NCBI GenBank assembly: GCA_021521415.1
Contig: JAIQDT010002044.1
Coordinates: 310,001-374,000, forward strand
DNA length: 64,000 bases
Origin: Bidens hawaiensis
Taxonomy: Eukaryota; Streptophyta; Magnoliopsida; Asterales; Asteraceae
Reading direction: 5' to 3'
The notes under the pieces are model-generated. The model was not told the origin of the DNA. It was given only the letters and a program-made list of their open reading frames with translations, and made no database searches. A program made the translations under genes and the position numbers. The stretch's first letter is position 1, and every line of letters starts with the position of its first letter. Shown one piece after another: positions 41,561 through 53,413 of the stretch.

Positions 41561-41890
41561 GGAAGGTACAAAATGTACTTTCTATCACCTTTTTCCAAAA
41601 TGTCACTTCAATCACTTTTGAATCTTTATGGATCTAAGTATTTTTCATAATATAACCCTTTTAAACACCAAATTTTTGAATATTTGAGCCTCTTTAACAC
41701 TTGAATCTTTACAAACAACACACAAACTTGAAACCCGAAGCTTGAACACGCAATATTATAAACTTATGAACACGTGTTGTGGCATTGAACAACCTGTAAC
41801 CCACAAATCTTCTTGAAAATCCGTCTTTAACACAAACAAGACCAAAATCCAAGGTTGTGACCCAAGATCTACAACTAGTAGAGCCCGAAA

Positions 41891-41904
41891 GCTCTAATAC
41901 CAAT
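41891..41904 (-). other. Copia-A primer-binding site
   Basis: Minus strand ATTGGTATTAGAGC adjoins the right LTR; close to the initiator tRNA-Met complement TGGTATCAGAGC. Confidence 0.8.
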
Positions 41905-42305
41905 TGTAGGTCCCTTGGACGGATCAAAGAACATGAATACTAGTCTACTTGGATCAACCTCTACACTAGCTAGCGGATATCACTGGTGAGGACCGATATC
42001 TCAGATCTTGTTTGGTTAATTTTATGTTCGTGAGGGAGGAGAGGGAAGAGAGAAGAGAGAGTTTGAACTCGTGGATAAGATAGGGAAATGGCAAAAGGTT
42101 GTTGTGTGCATGAGATACACGCGCTATATATAGTGTGTGTGTGTGTGTGCTCATGCACCATATATTCATTATTAACGGCCCATTGGCCTCCAAAATACAT
42201 GGCCTTGGGCCCAAACATACAGATAAACATAAACCGACTAGCTAACATACATAATCATTTAAGTAAACAAATACAAAAGACTAAAAACACAAAATGGGCT
42301 CAACC
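41905..42305 (-). repeat. Copia-A right LTR (5' LTR)
   Basis: About 400 bp, begins TGTAGGTCCC. The last bases expected from the other copy (CTACA) are replaced by flanking LINE sequence. Includes a (GT)n run at about 42129-42150. Confidence 0.8.
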
Positions 42306-42306
42306 A

Positions 42307-43207
42307 AAGATTTGGTGGAGTTGCATAAGTCGAAGGGCATATCGTTAGTGAAACAGGAGATTCATAAATGTGTGGTTATGATTTGTTGTTGGCGAATATG
42401 GAAAGCAAGGAATGAACATATTTTTAATAACAAGAGATGCAAGGTTGTGGATATTGTAGCGGTTATTAAGGCGTATGATTTCCTATGGTATAAGGACAGA
42501 CACAAGGCAGGGCCGGGCCAAGCATTTTGAGGGCCCAAAGCGAAGTGAAAATCCAGGGGCCTTTTCCTATAATTTTTTGTTCGTACTTTTGATGTTTATA
42601 TATCGTGAAAATTATTACAAAAACACTTGTATAACGAACTTATATGGTACCTAATTCATTTATAAATAGGTTGTTTATTTCGGCTAAGTAAAGTTTGTTA
42701 TCGGAAAGCAAATCAAGGTTGATTAAAGGAGTTTGACCTAAAATTGGTTTGGCTCGGATTTAAGAAAACAACCATTTACTATAGAATATGGAACCAAATT
42801 AAAGATTTGAAAATGTATTTAACAATTTTAGAAAAACAAATTCAAATATGTACAAGTAGATATATACTAAGTTGGACTTTTATATGCAATTTTTATTTGT
42901 TATCACACAAACCCATTGCTACCACTTCAATAAGATTGAATTATGAATCAATATTGTCAACGGATCTTAAAATAACATATATACATATATATCTTTTACA
43001 AAATTGAGGCCATAAATATATGGTGGCCCTAAGCAAGTGCTTTAGTATATTATACATAGGGGCCGGCATTGACACAAGATTTCGGTTAGCGATTGGAATT
43101 TTTGATGTAATTTGTATTTGATGTACCGTGAACTGCGGATGCCTCTCCCCTCCTTGGATAGTGGGTGATTTTTGCGTATGGTTTAATGAAGTTCAACTTT
43201 CAAAAAA
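42307..43207 (+). mobile_element. LINE 3' end, split by a hAT MITE
   Basis: 42307-42498 encodes VMICCWRIWKARNEHIFNNK and KAYDFLWYKDRHK, the far C-terminus of plant LINE (L1-type) reverse transcriptases after the zinc-binding region. The 3' UTR continues at 43079 (TTTGATGTAATTTGTATTTG) and ends in a short A tract at about 43202-43207. 42507-43070 is a later insertion. The rest of the LINE is missing, cut by the Copia-A LTR at 42306. Confidence 0.8.
42507..43070. mobile_element. hAT non-autonomous element, 564 bp
   Basis: 8-bp duplication GACACAAG (42499-42506 and 43071-43078). The left end GCAGGGCCGGGCC and the complement of the right end AATGCCGGCCCC are imperfect inverted termini. CATTTTGAGGGCCC beside the left end is typical of a widespread plant hAT family. 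Non-coding. Confidence 0.85.
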
Positions 43208-43326
43208 GAATAATTAAAACACAACTTTCGCTATGAGCATCCATGATTAAACACAGAAAAAATCAATACATATTTTCTTGAAATCCAAATTTAAAACCTA
43301 TATCTAGTAGCTACAGATGATCAATA

Positions 43327-43881
43327 TCAACCGATGAAAAGAAAGATGAAATAGAAACACATGAACAAAATAAGAAATCCATGTGAACAAGCAACACCAC
43401 CCTCAGAAGTATAGAAGTAGTAATAAGGGACGGAGGAGGGGTTTTGTTGTCCAACGCCACCACCAGCCGGAATCTGACTAGACGGGACAACCACAAGTTT
43501 TGGCGGCGGTGGTGGTGGTGCATTGGTGCCCATTGTGATGTAAGATGGTGGCGGACATGATTTAGGCGCCCGTGTTGATGTAGGTGTTGGTGGAGAGTAA
43601 GATTGTATTGGTGGTGTTGGATGGTATATAGGAGTTAAATATGGTGGTGGCTCCGAGCCAACGGACCGTGGCGGCTTTGAAACCGGGGATGGTGGTGGCT
43701 TTGTCTCCGAGGATGGCGGCGGCTTTGACTCGGAGGATGGTGGTGGGGAGCATATTACAGGACAGGTGCCACATTCACTAATGCAAAGTAAACTTGCATC
43801 TGGTGTTGGTGATGATATGACCCCATCAAATGTGAAGATCAGTAGGTAACACCATGCAAGAGTGCTATGAAGTTTTTCCAT
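43327..43881 (-). CDS. Proline-rich extensin-like secreted protein, small, probably membrane- or GPI-anchored
   Basis: Intact single-exon ORF of 184 residues. Residues 1-23 form a signal peptide (CYLLIFTFDGVISS). Residues 33-44 hold a cysteine cluster (CISECGTCPVIC). Residues 45-150 are Pro/Ser-rich with repeated SKPPP, TKPPPS and SPPTP and a P6 run. PYYYFYTSEGG (about 151) precedes a C-terminal hydrophobic segment (FLILFMCFYFIFLFIG), which could be a transmembrane helix or a GPI signal. This layout (signal, CxxC cluster, PPP repeats, Tyr-rich end, hydrophobic tail) is seen in small plant leucine-rich-repeat-extensin-like or PERK-ectodomain-like cell-wall proteins. The product would act at the cell wall or plasma membrane. 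The start is the only ATG with a signal peptide, and a TATA box lies about 75 bp upstream. I cannot name the orthologue. Confidence 0.78.
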   Translation of the reverse strand: MEKLHSTLAWCYLLIFTFDGVISSPTPDASLLCISECGTCPVICSPPPSSESKPPPSSETKPPPSPVSKPPRSVGSEPPPYLTPIYHPTPPIQSYSPPTPTSTRAPKSCPPPSYITMGTNAPPPPPPKLVVVPSSQIPAGGGVGQQNPSSVPYYYFYTSEGGVACSHGFLILFMCFYFIFLFIG

Positions 43882-43955
43882 ATATATGCATAAAATTTTG
43901 TACTATGTAAGATGGTGGTGTGTTATGAAACTTGCATTTTTACTTGCATTGTGAC

Positions 43956-43961
43956 TTTATA
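43956..43961 (-). promoter_or_regulatory. TATA box of the proline-rich gene
   Basis: Minus strand TATAAA about 75 bp upstream of the ATG at 43881, correct distance for a plant core promoter. Confidence 0.6.
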
Positions 43962-45508
43962 GGCTCACATCGAGTGTGTATGTAATAAAGGTTCAAGTTA
44001 TAGATGCTTCTATATTCCTTTTCTAGACAATTCTATATTAACATTGTTTCACAAGAATTAAGAATAGATAAGTGATATCTAATATTTTGACAATCAATTA
44101 AAGTATATGGTTTAATAACTTAAATAGGTGATAGAAGCTGTTATATTTTGCAGAAGAAATTTCAAAATTAAATTTGAATTTCATACATATATAAAATGTA
44201 GAATATGTACATAAAAAACATCAGAGCGATTTGGACTTATGTTCTTAATCTTTTAAATTTAAAATAAAAGCTTTATACTATGTTTCATAAACTTTTACAC
44301 CGCTATATTTAATCTTTTTAAATATAACTTATAGAGTATGAATAAACAAAAATAATTTGTTGATATTTGTTTTGGAACTTCCTATATTAAATAAGGGATA
44401 TATCAACAAACATTTTGTTTTTCAATTTTTAATTTTTTAAAAATTAAGGAAAAAAACAGCTATAATTTGTTTTGTGTTGTCTGCTCTTGCTGTTGCTTTT
44501 TGATACATATATATAGACGATGATTTAATACAAAAACTACAAAATTATTAAAACTAAATGACTAAATTTTTAAACTTTGATCGACTTACAGAAACCAAAA
44601 AAAAATTAATTAATTAATTAATTACTTATTTCATTTGAACCATATTTACCTACACAAGTTTTCTAATATTTTAACAAAAAAATGTATTTACAACTTAATA
44701 GGTAAATTTAGAAGAAACTAAGTATATAATTAATATACGGATGCAACTCTCTACACACACAATCTAGCTTTTGCTGGGTAATTCTGTCACACTTTATGCT
44801 TTCTTCTTTTTGTGCAAAGCATATATACTTACCTTAAAGACGTCCATTGTGCATCCAATCCTTTCTGATACTTTTATTTCATCCAAAGAATATTAATCAT
44901 ACACTCATATGTTAAAGTGATTATTAATTTACAGAATTAATACAAAAGTTGATCAAACGAAAATCATTAGATAAAAGAAAAACACACATTTTAACTATTG
45001 AATAAAATGTTAAAAGGCATCGGATATCTCAATTTTCATATTTCTCTTTAAGCGTGAATAATCATTTATATATTGTTGCGCCATTCATTTCCTAATTATG
45101 TATTATCTTAATGGATTAAAATCGGAATATTGGAGCCACTTTTTTCCTTTTAATCAACCAATTTTTCTACAAGTAACTCAACGACGCCGAATAACGATAG
45201 CATTGTTTTCAGTATAATCGATTTTGCCATTTAAAATAGGGTGGCGGCACAGCTTGTTACTCGTTTACATCTCTCTATTGTAATTGGATCTTTTTTGGTT
45301 GATATGTTTAATATATTAATTGCCAAAAGAAAATCCTTAAATAGTAAATGTTTTTATTAAATGAGTGAATTGTTAACATATTATAACAATAAATTTGATT
45401 TATTTAGATAATCGGTTGGTGGCAGGCTAGGTGGTGATGGCCCTAATGGGGTTTGGCGATGGTGGTGGGTAGTGGCGGTGGCCATGGTGGGCGACGGGAA
45501 GTGGTGAT
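43962..45508. other. intergenic upstream of the proline-rich gene
   Basis: Very AT-rich with no ORF or repeat recognised, apart from a (TTAA)n-like run near 44610 and a G-rich GGTGGTGG stretch at 45415-45510 into which the next hAT element inserted. Confidence 0.6.
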
Positions 45509-46321
45509 TAGGAGTGTTTAAAAAAATCCGAATCTGAATCCGTATCCGTATCCGAATTATCCGACTATCTTTATCCGAGCTATCCGAAAATTCATATTCG
45601 AGTAGTAATTATGAGATTTTTCGGATAGTTCGAATATCCAAACTATCCGAAATATTAATTTTAATATTTTTTTAGTTATTTATTAACTATATATATAACT
45701 TCAAACCCTAAAAGACCTTGTTCTTTACGCCGTTGTAATCTCAAACATTTGAAAATCTTCAATTGGCTTCATCATCAGTTAATGTTTTCAATCCCTAAAT
45801 CTTTCACATCAAATGATCATTGTCAGTGCAACCGGATCTCGTATTGAGTATTATTTACTCTTACTTATGTGCTCAAATTCTGGCCGGCGGCCACCACTTT
45901 ACAAGTCTGCAACCACTCCGTCGGCAACCACCTTCGTGGCCGCACCTCGTCATGACCACACCTTGCCGAGTCCTTTGTCTCTCCGCTAATCAAATTTCTT
46001 TTTCTTTATCTTACACTTTACTGCAATTTGTTTCGTTGAATTATTTGTTAGCTTTGAATAACATGACCTTGTTTATTCGCTTTTGTATATGGGGTTGAAT
46101 AATTTTTGCAAATTTCTATAGCTTTGATTATTGTTAACGATGATTCAGTCCAAGTTTAAAGATTTTTTATTTATTTGGTATTTTTGGAATTCGGATATCC
46201 GTTTCACTATCCGTTCGGATATCCGAAATTTCGGATACGGATACGGATTCGGATAGTGAAATCCACTATCCAAAATGTTCGGATATCCAAAACTCTGGAT
46301 ATCAAATTTTGAACACCCCTA
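45509..46321. mobile_element. hAT non-autonomous element, 813 bp
   Basis: Inverted termini TAGGAGTGTTTAAAA and (complement of right) TAGGGGTGTTCAAAA; 8-bp duplication GTGGTGAT at 45501-45508 and 46322-46329. The subterminal regions are clusters of CCGAATCCGTATCC repeats in opposite orientations, the usual hAT transposase-binding pattern. A 92-codon ORF inside (45820-46098) is unrecognised. Confidence 0.85.
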
Positions 46322-46329
46322 GTGGTGAT

Positions 46330-46660
46330 GATGGCCAAAGGCGATGTTAAATAACGTTGGGTGTGTGGGTGGTGGCGGCGGTGGTGGTGGTGGGTGGCGG
46401 CGGTTGGGTGGTGGTGGTGGTAGGAAGGTGTGGATGTGATATAAGGTGAAAGAGAGAATGAAATTAAAAAATAGAAGAAGAACGGGGGGCATAATGAATT
46501 TTGGGTGCTTTTAGGAAATTGAATGGACGAGGTAATTGGTGATTCCATTCAATTAACCAACCAACCACCCTTTTCTTCCATTATTTCATAATAATCATTT
46601 CAATTCCGCTTCTCATTTGTGCATATCAAACACTATCTTACATGTAACAAAGGAAACTTA
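46330..46660. other. GGT/GGC-rich then AT-rich DNA
   Basis: 46360-46430 is a GGTGGCGGC low-complexity run; the rest is unremarkable. Confidence 0.6.
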
Positions 46661-48609
46661 TGTGGCATCCTGAAAACGTCCATGCCCATTTTACCAACTT
46701 TTAAGGTTGAAGGACCATTTTGTCATTATCCCAAACTTAAAGTTCATAACCTATTATGTAAGTAGGTAACTTTTAGATTAGACAGGTTATACAAAGGTCT
46801 GAATGGTCTATATCAAATATGACCTGAATATTAAGTTAACCCCTGAGACCGACCATTTCATTTGCCTGCTTTTTTCAGATGGTCCGCATAAATCCAATCA
46901 TAACCCTCAAATCAAGCAGTAGATAGACTGTTAATTTTTAAACGATTCATCTAAAGATCCATGTCAGCGAGAGGTGTCAAATTCTATAAAAGCGTGTCGT
47001 GTGTCGATTATTTACTCATTCCTAACATTCTAGCCTGTAAATAACAAACTTGGCACGTCCATTTCATGCACAAAAATCTAATTAATCTCTCACGCACTCA
47101 AAATTTATCAAAAAAGGTAGTTTATGGTGTGTTAAGCAAGAACAAGCAAAGCAAAAAAGGTCCTAGCCAAGTCGGGATACTGATCGAGCACTCAAGTAGT
47201 TCTGTAAGTGTTATCAAACTCGTCCTAGGTCCTATGATAGCTTGGAAGTAAGGTATGGTGCACCTAGAACTCGTTTAAGTTAGTTTTTCATACGTTTAAG
47301 CCATGATCAAGCTTTAATCGATAAAACCTCTGTGTAAATTAGTAACAGAAGTAACATAAGTTTTTTAAACATGTATAAGTTCTTAGAACACTAAAACCAA
47401 ACTTTTTTTGATGTTTAAACTAAATTAAAACATAAATGGGCGTGTATATATTGTTAGATGGACCATCTAGCCGTTCATACGGTTCGTCTCAAACGATTTT
47501 CATACAGGTCAATGTTGAAAAGTTATACAGCTTGTTAAAGGCATAAGTGTTCATATCACTAAAATAGACCGTTTAACTTATTTAACACCCCGCATAACCA
47601 AAGGTTTAGTCAAAGGGTCAAAAGCAGTTCATACAAATTGTCTCGATATTATACGGTCCGCGTAAACATAAATATTAATATTTTAATGAAAATTAAGTTT
47701 TGAACCTATAAACCGAACCAAAATTTATAAACGAGGTTTGACACGATAAAAGCAGGGCAGTTTGGTCTGCAACTAGTTCAAAAGATTATCCTTGTATTTA
47801 TGTAAACCTATTTATTGTAGGTGAAGCATCTGATAAACAAAAGCTATAATGAACGGGTCACCATATAAATGAGAACAGGTGAATACGTTAAATATTTACA
47901 ATAGTTAAAACAAATTTACTTATAAAGATAAGCATATTGTTTGTCTTAAAGAGTCAGTAAAACGTTTACATGAGATTACATGATCTCTAAAACGTTATAA
48001 TACAAATAGAAAATAAAAGAAACTCAAATCTATTACACATGTTTGGATGCAAACATAACTAACTAGCAAGCATGCTATATGGCAGTCATAACCAATTCTC
48101 CAACAGGCGCAGCTCCTAGGGAACCCTTGAATTGTGTGCATATAGCAATGATAACAAACTCGAGGAAAAAGGATCAATTATCCCCACTAAGGTGTACATA
48201 AAACTATCTTTGTATATTTAGCGTACTTTAAAATATTTTAGAGTCCGTCAACGTTTCACCAGCATATCGTTGACATATTTTCTAAACATTTTAGGTAACT
48301 AAGTTAAAGCAGCAAGTACGAGGATTAGGAGTCATACCGGAGGATAGTTAAGCACGTATTCAGATGGCTTAAAATATGTTATAGATGAATCTTTGTATTT
48401 ATAAAGCTAAACATATATTTTGTAAACTGATACTCGGGTATTTAATTCCCATTAAATTCAATATAAATTAATAGTTTATTGATATAAAGTCTTGACCGCT
48501 CAACAAATGTAACTCCGATATATTTACAACACAAGTACCAACTGACGGTCACATTTATTGACTGATGTCATGTGTGGGTATATAAAGAATGTTGATTGGT
48601 TTTCACAAA

Positions 48610-48790
48610 AGATCGTGTTTTAAATTTATAAAAATGATTTATACGAAAACTATATTTCACACAAACATGCAAGTGTACATATCGTATGTGTAGGAAGTAT
48701 TGGTAAGGACCAAATATCAATCCACAAACACATAGTATTTCTAAAAATTAATTTTATTTTTAAATTAACCGAAAGTAATAATTAACATCC
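48610..48790. repeat. Diverged repeat, copy 1
   Basis: Resembles 50725-50920 (shared TTTTAAATTTATA.AAATGAT, GCAAGTGTAC, ATCGATCCAC-like and TTAACCGAAAGTA). Family not identified. Confidence 0.5.
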
Positions 48791-50159
48791 CGAATTTCTA
48801 TGAATAATATTAAAATATTATTTGCGTTGGAAGAATTAATTTTAATTAATAGAAAAAATAATAATAATAATATAATAATAATAATAATAAAAGATGGTAA
48901 GCAAAAATAGATGGAATTAGATCATGGACTTAAAATAAAGATGGATTTAAGGATTATAAATACCCCTTAAACCCTAAATTTTTTCCATCTTCATCATTCT
49001 ACACCTTAGCCTACAACATAAAAAACACACACTTACGCCAAACACTTTCTACATCATTCTAATCAACGATCCAACAGAAACAAAAGGTAAGAAATCAATT
49101 ATCTCTGCTGACATAACATTTTAGAACCCAACACCGCATCCTCGGGATGCCGAATGAGCCGTTTGAATCTAGATCTAGCTTTAATCGGGTGTTTAATCAA
49201 TAAAAAACGAGCTTAAGGGTCATCTTAGCTTGAATTCGGACACCCCGAAGCTACCTAGGTTATAAACAATCAAAATCCGGCCAACCGTTGTGGTTAACGG
49301 TGGCTGACGGTGTCAGAGTCTCTGAAAAACCCTAAAAACGCGTTAAAGATTAGCTAACCTGCACATATCAGGCGGATATGTGCCCAGGGGATAAGTGGGG
49401 AGCGTATATGTCTACACATACACATATACGGCGTATATGTATATACATATACGGAGGATATGTAAATATATATATATACGACGGATATGTAGGCAACACG
49501 TATATGGCGGATATGTTAAGCTCAACTTATACAGCGGATATGTGAAGCCCAACTTATACGACGGATAAGTAATTCTAACTTATACGTAGGATATGTGAGG
49601 TATATACGGGCGCATATGTATCTGGCGTGTATGTACTTATACGCTGGAAACATATAAGGGGTTTGAACGTCGGTTATATAATGAGGTTTTTAGTAAAGAC
49701 TTATTAATGAAAATAAAAATTTTCCAATATGAACGTCAGCTTAAACCCAGCCAGGGGCTCTGCCCCTTGGACCCTGCTAGGGGCTGCCTCTCCTAGAACC
49801 CCGCTGCCTGGGGCGCTACCCCTGGACCCCTGTTAGCTAGTGGTTTCATTAACCTAGAAATATGATAAAAGTAGGGGTAGTTAAGTGATGCTTGTTAATT
49901 AATACATAGTTAGTCGTGCCCAACTCAGAAAAGGTGTGACCATAAACTCATAAAGAAACAAGATACATGTAAGTTTCTAGCCCATTTCCTTGTTATGTTT
50001 TCGGGGTTGTGTGCATACTTAATGTGATTAGTTAATACACTTATCTTAATTGATAAGTGTATGATATGTGAATGTGTATGAATGATATATGTATAAGGTT
50101 AAGAGTATGTATGAAAGTATATAATAGAATGTATATGTAGAGAAATGTATGTATGGCTA

Positions 50160-50335
50160 TATGGAAAGAAGGGACTAGACTTCAATAATATCTGAGATAG
50201 AAAGGACCAGACCCTAATAATATCTGAGACAGAAGGGACCAGACCCTAATAATATCTGAGACAAAAAGGACCAGGCCCTACGAATATCTAAGATAGGAGG
50301 GACCAGACCCTACTAATATATGAGATGGTCAAGAT
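50160..50335. repeat. 35-bp tandem repeat, about five units
   Basis: Units containing GGGACCAGACCCTAATAATA and TCTGAGA(C/T)A, with point differences. Confidence 0.8.
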
Positions 50336-50724
50336 AGTTATGCAAATAGTATGAAAATATAAAAGTAATAAAGAATGTATGAAAGAAATGTAAACAGGTC
50401 AAGTATATAATATGTATCTTCGGATGCATATATGTAAGTAAGAGTATGAAATATATGTTGCGTGATTAACCAGAACTCACTCGGCATAGCTGACTTTTAG
50501 TATGCACGCATGTAAATAGATTAAAGGAGCTGGCTTGAGGATGACACATGGTATGGACTGAGTGGCTGGCATCTAAAGAATAAATATATGATGTTTTATT
50601 TGTGATGTTTTAAGTAAGACAATCTGACTATTTTAAACAAGAATATCTTCCTCCAGTTTTGATGTAGTGTGGATAGGGTATTAAATAAGAAAAGATTTTT
50701 AAGTTTTTAAAAAGATTTATTTCA

Positions 50725-53331
50725 CACAACGTCGAGTTTTAAATTTATAGAAATGATTTTTATCTTAGCAAAACCACACACATATAGGCAAGTGTACCTA
50801 TTGTATATGTAGAATAGTATCAGTTGAACGAACTATCGATCCACGAGCACACTTGCTTGATTTTTACTACTTAATCTTTATATTTATTTTAACCGAAAGT
50901 AGATATTACAGTGATTTGGTTTGACAAGTAAGTTTAAAAGAAATTTAAAGAAATAAATTAAAGATGATATTTTGGGTTTTTATATTTTTAAGGAGATTAT
51001 CAAGGATAAAAGTGTATCATCTTGGTAAGGACTCCTCTTAACTTGGTTTAACAATTAGTTAGTAAACATGTGATATGAGCTTGCTATAGTGATTAAATGA
51101 TAATTAAAGGAAGAGATATGCATTATGCATAACTTCATGATCTCCACTTAAACATCATTTTATGTAAGCAAGTGGTTTATAAAAAGTATTTATAAGATAA
51201 CTTACTTTAAATATGAGACAACCCCTTAAATTACTAAGTGAATTGTCCTTGATATTTTAGTAAAAATAACCTTTGTATTATATTTAAAATACAAATTAAG
51301 ATTAGTTAAGTTGTAAAGAATTAGCCTTGAGTTACCAAGTATTAATTGACACAACTCTTGGACAATTATATAACTCGTGTAATAACCATCCAAGAGTTGT
51401 TTAAAATAGGTTATGTTGGACACTCACTTAACAAGTAATCAACCAATTTTAGTGGATGGACATCAGCAATATGTTTTCACAACATTGTCAATAATTTTCA
51501 TTTTAAGATGATCAATTACTACTAATATTTCATTTGGTCAATATTCATATTAGGATTTGTGTTTTTTTCTCAACCAAGCCCTTAAAAGAACGACAGTTCT
51601 ACGGCTTATCATCAAGCTTGGTACTTGGTGTCTCTTTTAAAGTTCATAACCGGTTACTTATAAGATAAGCAATTCCTCGGCTCGTCGTCAAGTTTGGCAC
51701 TTGAGGTATCTTTTAAGAGTATCTAACATTCCTCATCAAGTGATAATTAAAACATAACCTATACTTATTATAAACAGATCACATGTTTAACTAATATTAT
51801 TATTAAACTTCAATTAAGATTCATTATAAACCAAGATGATACTTTGAAAGTTTAACCAATAGTAAGCGTAATGTTATACATCAAAGTAACAGATACAAAC
51901 ATGATCAAATTATAACAATCTAACCAATTTGGATGTATAATCTTTTATGCTAATTACTTCTTTCAATAGCTTAATCTCCTTGATTTTCAAAAGTGGATGC
52001 TGGTGAAAAGAGGTGGTTGAAGTGGATTTAATGTTCTACAAGGTTTATTGAATGTGGAAGATAAGCATTCAATAGGCTGATCATGTCATCAAAACACGGC
52101 CATGTTTTGCTAAACACGGTCATGGTGACTTTTTTTTCATGTTGTAATTAATGCTCGTTGACAGATTGTACAGCAGGGAATTGAACACAGACGTGGTGAG
52201 TTAGGAACGGTCGTGGTCACTCTAGAAGAGTCCAAATTTGTCTTTTTCTCTTGTACTTTCAGCATGGGGTGTGTTTTGGTAAAACATGGTCATATTTAGC
52301 TTTAGAATCTTCTAGTTTGTTTTTTTCTCTTGTTCTTCTAAATATGAGTGTGTTGATGTTAACATGGTCATGTTATGACTTCCTAAATTTTGTCTTTTCT
52401 TCGTATGTTCTAGTATGGTCATGCTTTGATTCACCACGGGGTGTGTTGACTTTTTTTCACTGTTTTTTTCTGTTTTTCTTCGTTTTTTAGCTCGTTTCGT
52501 TCTTTAAGTTTATATTTACCTAGATATGGAAATTATAAACATTAGAGGTTATTTATTCTAATATAATTTCCGGTATTAAGCTTATTTGGAGATGTTTTAG
52601 TGCCGAAAAAATGTATACATTATTATACATTAGGTTTGTCCCAGCTTTTTTTCACTGAATTCAAGGAATTTCAAGTGTTTTTCTCGATGATTTTGTTAAC
52701 TTTTTGCAAAGAGTTTGGGTCGGGAAACCGGGAATGAGATGACTCTATATACTCTAAGAAATATAATGTTGGTACTCTTTTAACTATTTTATCTATTTTC
52801 TATAAGTGTTTTGTTAAAAAATAATGTACAATTATTAGTAAACTAGTGGGTTATGCTCGTGCTCTACGATGAGGTGCGGGTTGTTTTTTAACAAAACTGA
52901 AACTGGTCATGTTATGTTGGTTAACGGGTTAACTTGGGTTGGATCACTCAAATATCAAAAGGCGAATACAAAAACATATCATTCAAAAATTTTCTAAAAC
53001 GAACAACGTTCTACACACAAAAAAACACAAAATTGAACAACACATAAACCACAATAGCAACACAAATCGACCTTCTACTGTAAGCAAAAGCAACATATAA
53101 ACATCAGAGTAAAACGTAATGGTCGAAGTTAGTGAAAAGGTGATGAAGAAAACACAAAGAATATAAACACTAATAAAGGAGCAAAAATGTAATCTCTAGG
53201 AACTAAAGATGTAATAATTAATTCTATACTCCTCCAAAACATGTATTCTCAACAAGGGACTAAAGATGCAAAAATATATAATTTGCTTTAACAAACGGTT
53301 TCATTTTATATATAGTATAATATAACAATTA
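50725..53331. other. AT-rich non-coding DNA with unclassified dispersed repeat
   Basis: 50725-50920 is copy 2 of the repeat at 48610. 51570-51720 has two units of AAGTTTGGCACTTGAGGT / AAGCTTGGTACTTGGTGT. 52080-52460 repeats ACACGGCCATG, ACGTGGT and GGTCATG. No ORF with recognisable domain. It looks like decayed retroelement UTR, but I cannot name the family. Confidence 0.4.
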
Positions 53332-53413
53332 GAGCATTCAAAACGTAAACCACCATTTTGAACGATGATTTAGACTTGGATGATGATATAGATAACAAAT
53401 TACCTAAAAGAAC

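Larger units (their letters stand above)
23583..42305 (-). mobile_element. Copia-A: degraded Sirevirus-like Ty1/copia element, interrupted by Copia-B
   Basis: LTR-related ends at 23583-23880 and 41905-42305. PBS complement ATTGGTATTAGAGC at 41891-41904 and a PPT (AGAGGGAGAT, minus) at 23881-23890. Minus-strand order is gag, protease, integrase, RT-RNase H, then a further ORF region before the 3' LTR, which is the Sirevirus (SIRE/Maximus) layout. All ORFs carry stops or frameshifts. Copia-B sits between integrase and RT. No target duplication is seen: the left LTR lacks the first ~100 bp and the right LTR lacks the last few, so both outer ends are damaged. Confidence 0.85.
46661..50700 (+). 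other. Non-coding stretch with features of an old large LTR (tentative)
   Basis: No ORF of note. TATAAATA at 48955-48962 is followed by a leader-like CACACACTTACGCC segment. GGTGTGACCATAAACTCATA (49933) and CCAGAACTCACTCGG (50470) resemble the 3' half of the Tekay/Del-type solo LTR at 17492-19851. 49370-49680 is an array of GGCGGATATGT-like units, and 50160-50330 holds about five 35-bp units with GGACCAGACCCTAATAATAT. No boundaries or target duplication could be fixed. Confidence 0.35.

Noticed and set aside
43311..43774. Other minus ORFs overlapping the proline-rich gene
   Set aside because: Alternative frames without signal peptide; the 43327-43881 frame is the coherent one.
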